A stretch of DNA of 64,000 bases from Emmonsiellopsis sp. PD_33 (taxonomy: Eukaryota > Ascomycota > Eurotiomycetes > Onygenales > Ajellomycetaceae). Within the stretch, counting starts at the first letter, position 1. Each line of letters begins with the position of its first letter. The stretch covers positions 124,001 through 188,000 of the forward strand of contig JANTQF010000034.1 in NCBI GenBank assembly GCA_032988165.1. The letters are read 5' to 3'. A program made the position numbers and the translations under genes. Positions 13,001 through 26,200 of the stretch are shown here, piece by piece. Below the pieces are notes generated by a model. It worked only from the letters and a program-made list of their open reading frames with translations. It did no database searches and was not told where the DNA came from.

Positions 13001-13195
13001 AATATACATTATAGAGATCCAACTGTGAGTAGACCTTTGCACTAGCCAGTCTGTCAATTATTTTACTAATTAAAAGGAAAGGATATCAGTTCTTTATACT
13101 AATAGTATTAAACCTGTAGTAGTCTATATAAAGATGTATGATTCTATCTTTTTTCAGGACAAAAAATATCAGTGTGCCTACAGGGCTTTTTAATG
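10081..13195 (-). pseudogene. pol remnant of gypsy element B (RT, RNase H, integrase, chromodomain)
   Basis: Read leftward from 13195, this segment is collinear with the plus-strand pol of C (15600-18136 then 29003-29500) and D. It runs from reverse transcriptase at the right through RNase H and integrase to the chromodomain-type end at about 10200-10400, the complement of the region in C coding for NLENA and LVDEF. Frequent stops disrupt it. Element C inserted at the start of the RT region, separating it from the gag part at 31611-32821. Confidence 0.75.
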
Positions 13196-13200
13196 GGTAT

Positions 13201-13519
13201 TATAACACATAAAGGAGATTACACATCACATGTAGATCAACTGTGCCCTCAGATTTCAGATCTCAGACCTCAGGCCCAGCAGTGCACCTGACAGTGTGCC
13301 TGGCAATGCACACATGGTGTGCACTTAGTAGCTAGCTATTAATATATATGCTATATAGGTTTCTTATAAAAAGAACCAGCAAATAGTTCTATTACTATAT
13401 AACCCCTACATTTGAAATATACATACATTTTTACCTGTCTATTCCCATCACACTGTTCAATAACTCATAGTCTACCTTTTCAAATCAAAAAGCCTTTATA
13501 TTCAATGCCAAACATTACA
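13201..13519 (+). repeat. 5' LTR of gypsy element C
   Basis: It starts TATAACACATAAAGG (family consensus TGTAACAC) and ends CATTACA. A TATA-like AATATATAT at 13341-13349 precedes AGCAAATAG (13378-13386; AGCAAACAG in other copies) by about 27 nt, a spacing expected between TATA box and transcription start. Confidence 0.92.
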
Positions 13520-13522
13520 GTT

Positions 13523-13531
13523 CTGTTTGCT
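13523..13531 (+). promoter_or_regulatory. Candidate self-priming site (Tf1/sushi-type) of the 319-bp-LTR family
   Basis: CTGTTTGCT lies three bases after the 5' LTR and is the exact complement of AGCAAACAG inside the family LTR, just where a transcript would begin relative to the TATA box. No TGG-initial tRNA-type primer site is visible. In Tf1-like elements the mRNA 5' end folds back onto such a site and primes reverse transcription. D (39559-39567) and A carry the same block with one G-to-A change. Confidence 0.55.
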
Positions 13532-13595
13532 CACCCCTGAGTGAATGATTCATCAGAAATAAATAAATAATAACAAGATAACTTATGAAAAGACT

Positions 13596-14780
13596 ATGAA
13601 TAATCATAGAGGAACCTCTTAAGTACACACTGACCTCTTTGCACAGCAAGAAACTAGTAATAATGAACTATGACTCAAACCTCTATAGGATCCTCCACAG
13701 GAATCTAACTGTGAATTAACTGCAAGCAATGAAGGGTTAGACAACAAAAACCTGTGCCTACCTGCTGCACAGCTATGCACAATCAAAGAACACATCAAAG
13801 AGCTATAGATGCAACAGAAAATCTAAAAGGCAGAGCATATGATGAAGGCATTGAAGGACTAGCTAGTACAAGATGAATTAATGAATTAAGAGGTAGTTAT
13901 GCTAATTACACAGGAGAAAACCACAGCTCAAAATCAAATCTTGAAAAGGCCTTATACAGAAATAACTCAGTTACCCTATCAAACCATCCATCTAAAGATT
14001 GATACATCCTCTAAATATCAAGGAAAAAGCATGTCAGAGCTTGAAGATTTCATCATCCAAACTAAAATAGAATTTAAATATAATAAAGACTACTACACTA
14101 TCAAAAAACATTACATTCAGGATGCTATATAGAAGCTTGCCATGAAACCTCTCCACTAATGAGATACTTTTCATAAGAATTACAAAGTAAATCTAGAGAA
14201 TTCATTACTTATCTAGGAAGACCTCTATATATAGTTACAACTACATCTCATAGATTCAGATGCACTCCAACAGCAATTAATCAAGAGATATATAGATATA
14301 TAACAACAGAACAATCAATTCATCTAAGATTTCACTAAGTATCTTCTTAACCTGAAGAAATACCTACCCTATAAGATTCAGGAGGAACAGCACAGTTCTA
14401 ACCTAATGAACTACTATCAAGAGGAAATCCAGATTCATGCACACCTGATGAAGGAAGATTCTAAAAATTACAAAGAAATACTAGCATTTCTATGCAAGAT
14501 AGAGTAGTATTATAAGAACTAAAAACTATTCTCATTTAAGTAGGAAATCACTGTAAATTCATCATACAAGAAGAAGTCTTTTAATTCCCAGATAAAAATA
14601 AAGTTCAAAAGGGAAAAATCCCTAAATCACACACTTAAAGGCTAATCCTTACAATTTAAGTTTATCCCTTACTCTAAATGCTCTCACTGCAACAAACCAG
14701 GCTACATTCCTGATAACTACTGGGAACTTCATTCTAAAAAGCACATGAAGAAGTGTGAGTTAAAAAACTAGATCCCTCAG
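13596..14780 (+). pseudogene. Gag of gypsy element C, decayed
   Basis: A frame from ATG 13596 (MNNHRGTS) runs through a charged N-terminus into a Gag-like core. The longest open piece is 13899-14132, with KRPYTEITQLPYQTIHLKID and MSELEDFIIQTKIEFKYN. Near 14690 a CCHC knuckle reads CSHCNKPGYIPDNY; the last Cys has become Tyr (TGC to TAC) and the usual GH has become GY. D shows CSYCNKSGHISNNY at the same place, so the knuckle was CX2CX3GHX4C. Gag would coat the element RNA. Several TAG/TAA codons interrupt the frame. Confidence 0.75.
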
Positions 14781-17700
14781 TGCTGAGCACTGCTATAATA
14801 CTAGGAGTAAATAAGATAGAATAGAGGCACAGCAAAGAAGTGATAGCAATCAAGATATAGCTAGAAATCCCCTAAGGGTTAGTCATTGTCTAGGTACTTA
14901 TTAACTCAGACATAGAAGTAAATTTTATCAGCTAAAAATAAGTGAAAGTATACCTTAGAAAAAGCAGCAAAGATCCACACTGAATCAGCACAATTAATAG
15001 ATACTAAGTTATAGTCTACAATCAATATGAGATGTATATATATGTAATTGACAATGAGGAACTCTCTTATAACTAGAGCTTTCACTTTAAAGTAGTGAAT
15101 ATAAAAGACTATAATGTCATTCTAAGATTCATCTGGCTCAAAACTGTGGATCTCAATATCTGATGGTTAAAATCATACTGAATATATCATATACTATATA
15201 TTAATGACATCAAGATCATCACCATGAAACAGGTGGATACAGCAGTCAGGATTGAATGTATAGCTTATATTATCTACTTATATCAACTGAAAGGGGATGA
15301 ACTGATTGCTCTGTTCAGTATAGTTCTAAATAGAAAGCTAGTAATATCAGAAGCCTATTATAAATATAAAGACATTTTCTCAGAAGCTGCAGCAGGACTA
15401 CTCTCAGAACATGCATAATATAATTATCTAATTAATTTAATATTTAGAAAAGAATCCTCTTACTAATCAATCTATAACCTCTCTGTCAAAGAACTAGAGG
15501 TGCTGCACAAATACCTGAAATCTAGTCTAAAAAAAGGATGAATATACTCATTGAAAAGCCCTGTAGATACACTAATATTTTTTATCTCAAAAAAAGATAG
15601 AACTATATACCTTTATGTAAACTACTATAAACTTAATATTATTAGCATAAAGAACTAATATCCTCTCCCCTTAATCAGTAAAATAATTAACAGACTAGCT
15701 AGTATAAAGATCTACTCATAGTTGGATCTCTGCAATGCATATCACCAACTGCACATACATAAAGGTAACAAGTGGAAAATAGCTTTCTAAATGCACTATA
15801 ATCATTTTAAATACCAAGTGATCCCTTTTGGACTCACAAACACACTGGTAACATTCCAATCCTATATTAATAAGGCTCTGAGTAATCTTCTAGATATCTG
15901 CTGTATTGTCTATCTGAATGACATTATTATCTACTCAAACTCAGAGGAAGAGCACTACAAGTATATACATATAGTGCTGAAATACCTGTACACCTACAAA
16001 TTATATATAAAGCTCAGTAAATACACATTTCATATGAATTACATTAATTTTCTTAGCTTTATAATTAGCATAAATAGCATCAAGATGAAATAAAGCCAAA
16101 TTAATACTATTCTCTTCTAGCTAGAACCCAAGTGTATTTATAACATTCAGATATTTCTAGGATTTATGAATTTTTACTACCATTTCATAGACAAATTCAT
16201 AGTAAAAACACAGCCCTTATCTATACTCATAAAGAGCACAATATGGAAAGGCTAGAACTAAAAGATAATCCTTCTTAATACTAATGCACAGAAAGCTTTT
16301 CAAGAGCTGAAAAGCACATTCATAAAGGCCCTAATCCTCATACATTTCAACCCAGATTGGAAACTCTGGGTAGAGTCAGACATATTAGGTTTCACACTGG
16401 GTGCAATCCTCTTACAGTTAGATCTAAATGATGAATAATAATACTTAGTTACATACTATTTATGAGGCTTATCATCAGCAGAGCATAATTACAATATATA
16501 TGATTAGAAACTCCTCACTATCCTCATAGCATTCAAGTAATAATGTCACTACCTGCATGGGGCATATTTCCTTATGATAGTTTTATCTAACCATGCCAAC
16601 CTACAACATTTCATGATGATAATAGAATTAGTTGGATGTTAAATATAATGAATGGAAACATTCTTCACATTCAACTTTATTATTGAGCACCATTTAGAAA
16701 TAAAGAATCCTGTAGATGCATCTAATCATTACTCTGACTATAAAGAGAATGCTTCAAGATAAATACTATTATTAATAATTTAAGAAAAGCTTCTTCAAGG
16801 AATGTTTCAAATATCAGACATAGATGTACAGACATAGCTGAAAGACCTCAGTCAGTAAATAACTAATATGATAATATATTTAAAACTACTAAATAATAAG
16901 GAAAATGTAATTTACATTGATGTACTTACTTCCTGCACATATTAAAATGCATGCACAGATGAGAGATACATTGCTGATAATACAGAAAGACTAGCTCATC
17001 TAGTACTATAAATATTAATTAATATAATCATGGAATCTGATATAGCCTATAAATTCTTCCTTACTGAACTCATTACAGAATTCCTGCACTACATGCAAGC
17101 TCAGAATACTAAGCACACTGAGATGCACAGAAGGATGAAAGTAGGTAAAATAGATGAGACTAAGCACTTGAACTGAACAATTAATCAAGATAGTCTACTT
17201 TATTATAAGGATTGCATTTCTATCCTCATAGATCAAGCAATAAGAGATAAGATCATGAAATTAAATCATAATAATCCTCAAGAAGGACATTTTAGTGTTG
17301 AGCACACTTTTGAGTGCATTCAGAGGAAATACTTTTAATGTGGTATGATAACAGACATTTGAGAATACATGTATACCTACAATATTTGCCAACAGATTAA
17401 GACACACTATCATAAGAAATATAGTTAATTAAAACCACTTTCTATTCCCATCTTTTCTTTTGAAATAGTAATAATGGATTTCATCATCAAACTCCTACCA
17501 TTTAAGTGGAATGGCAAGGTCTATAATTCAATTATAATATTTATGGATAAATTAATCAAGTATGCAGTTGATAAATCAGTTAATAAAGATATAAGCACAT
17601 CAGAGCTTATAAACCTACTATTTGACATCTTCACCAGATTTTTTAATTACCCATACCATTAAGTAACAAACCACACTGGGATATTTAGCTCCAGTAAATA

Positions 17701-18136
17701 CTAATTAACACTCTACTATCTCCTGAAAGCACACTGATGGTTAACAACTGCATTCCACCCTCAAATGAACAGCCAAATCAAGAGGTAGAATTAGATGCTC
17801 AAGTACTACCTATATATCTACTATAACTTCTACTAGGATGACTGGGCTAGATGGTTGCTGCTAGTACAGTTCTTCTATAATACCTCTATATATAGTATTC
17901 TCAAGACATTTCCTGTAGAAGTACTGATGGGTTTTTAACCTAAACTGCATCTTAATATTAAACTAGACACTAATATGAGAAAGGGAGAAGTGTAGGAGAC
18001 AATGAAATATATACATTATATAAGAGAAATATAAAATGACCTGTAAGAATCTCTTCTGAAGGCTTAGGAAATATAGAAGAAATACTATGATCAGTGTCAT
18101 AAGGAGAAGTATTTTATAGTTAGAGACTAAGTTATA
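14781..18136 (+). pseudogene. Pol of gypsy element C: RT, RNase H, integrase; interrupted by F
   Basis: RT signatures lie in 15791-16093: FGLTNTLVTFQSYINKAL and CIVYLNDIIIYSNS, where the catalytic YLDD reads YLND. RNase H follows near 16290-16480 (KAFQELKSTFIKAL, FTLGAILL, SSAEHNY). Integrase has the zinc domain near 17270-17400 (PQEGHFS, then YNICQQIKTHY) and the core from 17474 (MDFIIKLLPF, IIIFMDKLIKYA, TAFHPQMNSQ). At 18136 it is cut by DNA transposon F and resumes at 29004. Element D retains YLDD, so the Asn is post-insertion decay. Confidence 0.8.
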
Positions 18137-18180
18137 ATGTGACTTCCCACCCAATGAACATCCCCACCCAATGAACACCT
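18137..18180 (+). repeat. Left terminal inverted repeat of transposon F
   Basis: ATGTGACTTCCCACCCAATG is followed by a second CCCACCCAATGAAC copy. The right counterpart is the stretch around 20440-20469 continued at 28987-29001 after gypsy E. The doubled motif is a plausible transposase binding site. Confidence 0.85.
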
Positions 18181-18219
18181 CTCTGTTCATTTAACATACT
18201 ACCTTCAAAATTCGATATT

Positions 18220-20200
18220 ATGAGTTCTGAACGCGCAATTCAAGCTGCAATTGCTGATTTAGATTTGCAAAAGCTTCCAAATTTCAGACAAACAGCTGCC
18301 AGGCATGGAATCAATCAAATAATGCTCTCATGGTGGTATAGAGGCAAGCAGATGTTGCGAGCAGAGGCTGCCTCTTCATGCTGGTGAAACCTCACTGATT
18401 CTGAAGAAAATGGCCTCATCTCCTATATCAATTGACTTGCAGACCGCGGTTTACCTGTTACACCCCATATACTTGAGAATCTAGCCATCAAAATCACTCA
18501 GAGGCCTCTGGAGAAGAACTGGATCTCAAGATTCTGTGACTGCCATAAGAATCAAATCAAATCTCTATATCTACAAAATATTGACTAAAAATGGAAAATC
18601 ACAGATAACTCTGTATATTTCAGTCATTTCTTCATGCTTGTATTGATTTTTTGCTTATAACCACCCATTCTTCCCTATATTCTTCATTTTTTCAAATCAA
18701 ATTGAATTTTGAATGGCTATACTGACTCTTTGTGGCAGTCTTGCTTAGCTGCAGCAGGCAATCACAAAATATTGAATCAAGCTGCAAAACATGTATAATT
18801 TTGATGAAAAAGGATTCATTCTTGGCCTCATGCAGACAATTAAATGAATCATGTCCATTGAATCTCTCAAATCCAGGTGATTAATCAGTGCAAGCCAGGA
18901 TGGGAGCCACAAATTCATCTCTCTGCTGGCTGCAATTTGCGCCGACGGAACATTCATCCCACCTACCCTAATATATAAGGGGGAATCAAGGGACATGCAA
19001 GATACTTGGCTGGAGGATTTTGATAGTAAAACAGATCAGGCCTACTTTGCTGCTTCAGAGAATGGATGGAGCAATGACAAATATGGATTAATATAGTTAA
19101 AATCTGTCTTTAACTGCCATATGAAAGAGAAAGCAGGGCACACATGGTAGCTTCTTATATTAGATGGCCATTCTTCTCATATTAATATGTCATTCATCAA
19201 TTACACCAAATGGAATTGAATTCTGCTTGCAGTCCTTCCTCCCCACTCTACACACTGATTACAACCACTAGATCTCAGGATATTTGGCTCATTGGCAAAA
19301 GCATATTCACAACAGTTGAATGAGAATATGTGCACTACATTGGGCCTCATTCATACAACTAAGTGGCATTTTTGGTGTTTATTCAAGGCTGCATGGGAGG
19401 AGGCTGTTACACCTGCAAATATAGCTGTGGCATTTGAGGCTGCTGGCATCCACCCAGTTAACCCATGCTGTGTTCTTGGCCAAATTGAATGCCCAAAAAC
19501 ACCTGCAGAGCTTGCCAATCCAACTCCTACAACTATATGAGGGTGGAGAGGCCTTATGAAGCAGGTTAACTGCTCTAATTGCTGGCTTTCATATAATCTT
19601 CAATGACTTGTTCACAGTGGGGAGAGGATAGCACTTGACAGAGAGATTCTCACTATAGAAAATCAAAATCTCCAGTGGGCATTAAATGATGAATGAAAAT
19701 GATGAAAGTGTGGCAAGGCTATGGGCCTATATGATTCATTAAATCCTTTCATGGTGCAGTTCTTCTCACCATCCAAGGTTCAGGCTGCTCACGAGCATGT
19801 TGCAGCTGTGGAAGCCAAAAAAACAGATTCATGGGCCCATAAGGATGATGCCTGCCTGCAATGTGCAATTTTGAAGAAGTAGAAGGATATTGCTGCTGCC
19901 AAACAGAGAGCTCAATGTGAGCAGGCCCATAGAGAGGCCACCCAGTGCCATGAAGATGAAAAAGCCACAAGAGCTGCTCAGTACCAGATTGATGCTGAGA
20001 TATGGGCTGCTAAGTACCTCCAGCAGCAAAAAGAGAAGGAAGAATGTGCTGCAAAATGCCTACAGGCACATTTAAATCAACAGATGGGCAGCTTGCAGTC
20101 AAAATAGCCTGTGGAACTGGCAAATATAGCCTCAATCAACCCTCCAGGCCCTATACAACCTTCCCAAAACAGTAATAAGATCAATATGGACCCCCTCTAA
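18220..20200 (+). pseudogene. Fot1/pogo-type DDE transposase of element F
   Basis: ATG 18220 opens MSSERAIQAAIADL, a psq-type helix-turn-helix, followed by a CENP-B-type DNA-binding domain (LADRGLPVTPHILEN, KNWISRFCDCHKNQIKSLYL). A likely intron lies at 18640-18754 (GTATTG...GCTGCAG, 115 nt), which restores the frame. The DDE_1 catalytic core follows: YNFDEKGFILG (about 18800), LILDGHSSHIN (about 19160) and LPPHSTH-LQPLDLRIFG (third Asp about 19270). The C-terminus (about 19900-20100) is an Ala/Gln/Glu-rich coiled coil. About ten TGA/TAG/TAA codons at CGA/CAG/TGG-compatible positions inactivate it. The enzyme would cut and paste F at TA. Confidence 0.85.
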
Positions 20201-20469
20201 CAGGATTCCTCCATTCCTTTACCTTTTCCTTGTGTACCAGTCTCAGAATGCTCACCCATTCCCAATCCACCTACCTCTCATTTCAGATGGCACCTCAGGC
20301 CCAACAATCATTTTTTGGATTAACCATACAGTTTTCTATGTAATATCCTGCATGTATTTTTAATGTTTAATTTTTAATATGAATATTTAATCGCGTTGTT
20401 GAGAAATTGTTAAAAATACACAGCCATTCATGGCGGAATCAGGTGTTTGTTGGGTGGGAGTATTTGTTG

Positions 20470-20643
20470 TGTGATTCCAAAGGTGTCTGATTGTGTGAAA
20501 ACTATGGAAAAGATTGTGTGATTATATACAATGAGATAGGTGAAGCCATAGTACAAAAAGGGGTGTAGTATGTAGTAGTGCCAGGCAGCATGATAGGGCT
20601 ACATATGATCATGTGAACTGGTCATGTGATCCTGAAAACCACA
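20470..20643 (-). repeat. 3' LTR of gypsy element E
   Basis: TGTGATTCCAAAGG...GAAAACCACA on the plus strand, 174 bp, the partner of 28809-28982. The purine stretch GGTAGGAAAGGA lies next to it on the minus strand and would serve as polypurine tract. Confidence 0.93.
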
Positions 20644-20876
20644 TCCTTTCCTACCAAACTTGACTTCACCCCAAAGGTAGTCACCTGAGGCAGAATCACA
20701 CAATTCACCAATCATGCTAACCCAATTCAGCCACAACACTGGGCAACCAACCCCCCTCACATAAAACAAAACATCATACCACCCCATCTCTTAAGAAAAA
20801 CAACTTCTCAATCACCTCTCTCTCAATCACCTCCCCCCTCACACAACACCCATTCTCATGTCTCACAATCACATAC

Positions 20877-22845
20877 ATGCTCATTAAACTCACCCCATAC
20901 AAAGATGCCTGTCCCTATAAAGTGCTAACTATCCACCAGCCCCACTGCAGGTCCATCTTCATGATGCCAGCAAACTTGTGCAGGATCCTACACCAGTCTC
21001 CCACATTCTCACAGTTCATCAGACATCCTGACTGGTACATTGCCTCTCCCCCTGGCTCTGGGGTTCTATAATGAATATGAACACTTACCAGGTCCTGCAT
21101 TCACCCAAGTCATACTCAAGGCACATTCCCCTCTCAACAATGGTATCATCCTACAGTCCTGGCTAGTTCATCAAGCCCACAAAATTAGCAATCTGAACTT
21201 ACAGGACTCCACTGACACAGCTATTATCCACATACTCCATGAGATTCACAATCAGCTCTCCAACCACAAGGGCATCACTGAGTTGGACAACCTGCACACA
21301 GTTACAGGCAAAGATGTTAATTATGATCATAAAAGCCTCTTTTCTTTCCCCAACAATCCTGAAGAGAGTTCCCCAGGTAATGTTGATCTCCATAAGTTGC
21401 ACAGTCCATCCTTCCTCTAGTAGCATCTTGCTAACACTTATTAGGCACAATCCTACAGGATCACCAGATCAAAGGAGCCCTAGAGGCAAACCTTGCTCCC
21501 TCTCATGCAACCTGCAGTTACTTGCCTCAGTCCCAGGCCCCTCACCCTGAGTCTCCTCTCCTCCACTCTCATGTGCCCCTAACTCCTCTGACCATGAAAA
21601 CTCCCATTCCTACTCACACAACAACCACCCCTGTCTGCATGTTCCCTGTTGACAACTAGCCCAATCATTACCTGCCTGAACATTTAACTTCCCTGAACCT
21701 CCACTCTCTCTGCATTTCAACAAAAGACTGGAACCACTATGTGTCATATAATACCCAATACTTCCACAGTCAGGCAATCACTGCCCCCACCTATCATCAC
21801 TGGTATTTGGAGTGAGATAGGGACTTGCATGATCACAAGAACAACAGCAAGTTCATGAAGCATGGCATCTAGGTGTGCAGACTCCTCTCATCTGGCCACC
21901 CAGTCTGGGAGACAATCCTCACACTCCTAAAGGCCAATAGCTTACTGTCTTTTGAGAATGTCTTCTTTCATCTGCCCTCAAGCCTCAGCAAGTCTTTCAG
22001 TTCAGCCCCTGTGTGCACCTTGCAATGGCTCCTGGATGATGGCCTCATCCTTCATCAAAAGCCAATCAAACTGTTGGGCCCAAATCACACAGCAATTCTT
22101 ATTTACACACACAGCAAGGAGGTAGTCACTTCTTGCATAAATCAGTGCAGGGAGAGCCTAGACTCATTCCCACAGTATATCATCCCTCTGCCCAGCACTG
22201 TGACATACTTCACCTGCACCTATTGCCTCTGGAATAGCCAGGCAAGCAAGTGCACTTTCTGTATGACCCCCCTCTCATGACACTTACTAATCATACTAAT
22301 GAAGAATAGATGGCTATGAGAAGGAGATTGAGGAGCATCATTTCTTCAGCATGCACTCAGCTGCCCCCAATTTCATCACCAAACACATGAACCTCCTTAC
22401 AGATAATAAGGATTCTGCAGTCACTGAGCCCTCAGAGATCAATAAGGGTCATTCACTCAATCCAGTGCCTGAGTCCCCAGTTCAAACCTTTTAGCTTAGA
22501 GTTGAGTCCATCACACACACTCTAGCCCATTCATCCACATCATCTACCCCTGCCCCTATCATGACCCACTGCACCATCCCCAGCCCCTGTGCAACAGACC
22601 TGGGTTCACCCAAAGAAATCTGCTGTGAGTCTACCACCCCCCTGGCCTCCATGCCACCTCCCTCAACATCCTCACCTGCTGTTATGATGCCCTCCTGCAG
22701 AACTTCACAGAACAAGTACATCATTCTGTTCAAGCACCTGCCTACTAATAATGTGCAGAAGGTCACTCATGCTCTGACTGAGGCAGAGAGCATTATTCAC
22801 ACACTCAAGCATCATCACAAGATTCTCAAGGCCCCCAAGCTTTAG
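20877..22845 (+). pseudogene. Antisense, multi-intron accessory gene of gypsy element E
   Basis: This runs opposite to gag-pol, between pol and the 3' LTR. Two introns restore one long frame: 21377-21444 (GTAATG, GCTAACA, TTAG) and 22261-22309 (GTATGA, TACTAAT, ATAG). The join at 22260/22310 gives CTFYGYEKEIEE. Only about five suspect stops occur over roughly 600 codons, each explainable by C-to-T or G-to-A. Features: MLIKLTPYKDACPYKVLTIH near the start (a frame break near 21060 leaves the N-terminus uncertain), a Pro/Thr/Ser-rich linker near 21500-21650, WNHYVSYNTQYFHSQ, VCRLLSSGHPVWETILTLLK, a zinc-ribbon-like CTYC-X8-CTFC near 22215-22258, and a C-terminal helix (KYIILFKHLP to KAPKL). Element G has a decayed counterpart. 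I do not recognise the family. Confidence 0.65.
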
Positions 22846-23200
22846 GCTCACACAGCCCTACTTCCCACCCAAAACAAAAAAAAAAAATTTTTCTATGATT
22901 TCAAAATCCTTGTTCATTTTTCATGCATGTAGTTAGATTTTTGGGGAATAGCCCTTACAGCCCTACAGTCTAAAAATATGAGACCATGTTTTCCAGCTTT
23001 TCCTTCCTAACTCATGCAACTTCTACTAACCATTTGAAAAGAACACCACACCTGTACAAAGGAAATTGCAGGAACAAAACAATAGCAAAAATGACTAGAT
23101 TCAGCAGAGAGCATACATTCTCATGTCTGTCCCCTGCCCCACACAATTATACTGTCACACAACTCTACCAGTTCAAATCACTACAATGAACAGTCCTGAG
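22846..23200. other. Convergent spacer between antisense gene and pol tail in element E
   Basis: An A-run followed by T-run (about 22868-22892) lies between the end of the plus-strand antisense gene and the end of the minus-strand pol frame. It could hold polyadenylation signals for both. The same stretch is found in G near 51430-51530. Confidence 0.4.
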
Positions 23201-26200
23201 AAGCTAACTTTACCTGACTCTCAGATGTCCCCTTGAGCTTTATCAGCTTGATCCAGCACATCTGCTAATACTTCCAAAGATTCATCCTCCATCAATTCTA
23301 TGGACAAACTAATATAGACAGTTGAATCCCTCTCTGGATCCCATTTTCTGCAACCCAACCCACATGCAAGTTGATTACATTTTTCTTTTTATTTTTTCTG
23401 GCCTCCCCTCTAGCACTGACAGCATCTGAGGATCATGTAGCCTACTATCATTTCATTGCTTATCAGTTCACATGGGCATCCTGCAGCTTCCAAGGCCTCC
23501 CATTCCTTTTGTGTGATAGTCAAAAGTTCCAAGTAAGTGATGTTGTCTGGTTCATACACATTGATGATTTCTCTAACTTTCAAGGGCTTCTCAATCATGA
23601 TGCCCTTTTTCTTTAGTGCAGATGAAATTACTGTGGATGATCATAATCCCTCAGGATTGTCCATTTCAGCCTCCACCAGTCATGAGCCATTGATGAGATG
23701 TTGTAGGACTTGGCCCCCTGGTTCCTCAAGTGTGTACATGCCAAGCAGGTGAGCTTTTATCACCTGATACAGCCCAAACCACCTTGGCTGAAATTTTTCA
23801 GGCCCCTCATTTTGGATGAGGACTCATTGTCCTTCCTTGATGTTACTCTTCATCACAAGAGAATTCCTGATTCTTTTCAAATAGATTGCACAATTGAGCA
23901 GCAACTTGTTTGCCTGAGCCCACATGTTTGTAATAGCTTTTATCCTTGACTTGGCATCATCTATCACCAGATTCTCCCCCACCAAATCAGATGCATCCTC
24001 TGGGATGCAAGGTTGCAGGCCATACAAAAGATAGAACAGTGAGTACTTCATGACTGAGTGTTGATAAACCCACATCATAAAAAGCATTTGCAGAAGATAC
24101 TTATCCTACAACCTCATTGATTTCCCCATGAGATATTTCATTAGCATCTGACCCAGGATCCCATTCAGTCTCTCCACCTTTCCATTAGTACACAGGTGGT
24201 AAGGCATTATCATGCAGTGCTTTGTCTGCAGTTGCACCACAAAGTACCTGACACTTCCTCCCACTAGATTCACCCCATTGTCCATTAGGATCTCTCACAG
24301 CATGCCATAGTTCATATAAATGTCTTCATGCAAAAACCAGGCAACCATCTCCTCCATCACATCAGGAACAGCTTTCATCAGAGGCCAGCCAGTCACATAG
24401 TCAATGGCTATGATAATCCAGCAGTTCCCATTCAGCATGCAAGGAAGAATGCCAATGAGATTAATCCCCCAACATTCAAAAGGCTGAATTGTGTTACTAA
24501 CCTGATGCTGCACTTCCTCATGCTCCAGCCCTAGCTTAGAGCCCCATGTCACCTGGCAGTTCAGATACTACTTCACAAAATCTTGGACATCATTCTCCAT
24601 GCCCAGCCAGTAGGCACACATTTGCAAGACACCTAGCAGGCCAGGGCTCCCAAGATATCCAAACTCACAGTGTAATCAGGTGACTAAGTCTCAGTGGAAT
24701 GGAGGCTCAAGATAGGGAGCCTCAGCATAACCAAGGTCATGATACAGCACAATATCATCCTCCAATTTTCCCAGCTTCATGAGACCACACATTTTCTCAA
24801 TGACACACACAAGCTTTAGGTCCTTCAGTTTTTCATTTGCACTAAGTCTTTTAAGTATAGCCTCATACCATTCTGTTTCATCTAAACTCTCAATGGCATT
24901 CAGGATGATCTCTCCTTGTGCAAGGTTTGCAGGACCCTCTCCCATGAAGTCAGGTCTATGATTGATGGCATCAGGAATAACCACTTCTGTCCCCTTGTAA
25001 TATTTGAGGAGGATGTCATATTCTTGGAACTCAGATACCCATCATGCAAGACACTTCAATGGATGTTTCATGGTATAAAGGTATGTGAGGCTCTTGTGAT
25101 CTGTGACCACTGTTGTCTGCCAATTGTTTTCAATATATCAGTGCCATATGCACAGTGTGTGTCATATCACAAGAAGTTCTTTCTTATGTACTAAATAGTT
25201 CAGTTCAGTGCCCAAGAGCTTTCACCCATCATACACAACTGGGTGGAGTTTCCCATTCAGGCCTTCTTGCAACAGGGTGCACCCAATCACCCACTCAGAG
25301 GCATCAGTCTCAATCATGAAAGCTTTTGTCCAGTCCAGCTGTATGAGGACAGGTGAGGTTGTCATACACTCACACAGCCTGATGAAGGCTTCCTCACACA
25401 ACATATTTCAGACTATTAATTAAAATTTCTTCTTGTGCAATAGCTCATCTGTTTCCTTCAGCAGATCCAACAGAGGGGCTGCCAGAGCAGCAAACCCCTT
25501 CACAAAGCAACAATAATATGACACAAGGCCCAAGAACTGCCTGATATGATGGATGTTCCACAGCCTCAGCCAATTCAAAATCACTTCAATTTTCTCAGGC
25601 AAGGGTCTGATCTTCCCTCCCCTGATAATGTGGCCCACAAACTCCATTTCCTGTGTCCTAAATTAACATTTTGAGGGTTTTGCATAGAGCTCATGTGCCT
25701 TCAGCATCAAGAGAACATACTTGACATGTTTGAGATGCTCTTCATATGAGTTGGAAAAGACCAGGATGTCATCCAAATATACCAGACACCAGTGGCTGTT
25801 TCCTTCTTGCAGGACAGTATTCATCATCATCTGAAATGTGGTGGGCACATTTGTGAGACCCATCAGTAGCACAGTCCACTCAAATTTACCCCATTGGGTA
25901 TTAAAGGTGGTCTTCAGAATAGATATCTCTCCCACACAAACTTGGTAGAAGCCAGACAAAAGGTCAATCTTCATGAGATATTTTATGTCACCCACAGTGT
26001 CAAGCTGCTGTTGAATTCACAGGAGGGGATAGCTGTTCTTTTCCATGACCAAGTTGAGTGCCTAATAGTCAATACACATGCACCATTTGCCATGGGGTTT
26101 CTTTGCAAAAAGCACCAGAAACCCCCACAGACTTGAGGAGGGTCATATAAGGCCCTGTTTCAGCAGTTCTTCAATCTGCCATTGCTGTTCCTCCAAATGC

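Noticed and set aside
19749..20787. Several minus-strand frames overlapping the pogo transposase end and the E LTR
   Set aside because: Shadows of the coiled-coil C-terminus of the F transposase and of LTR sequence; no domains.
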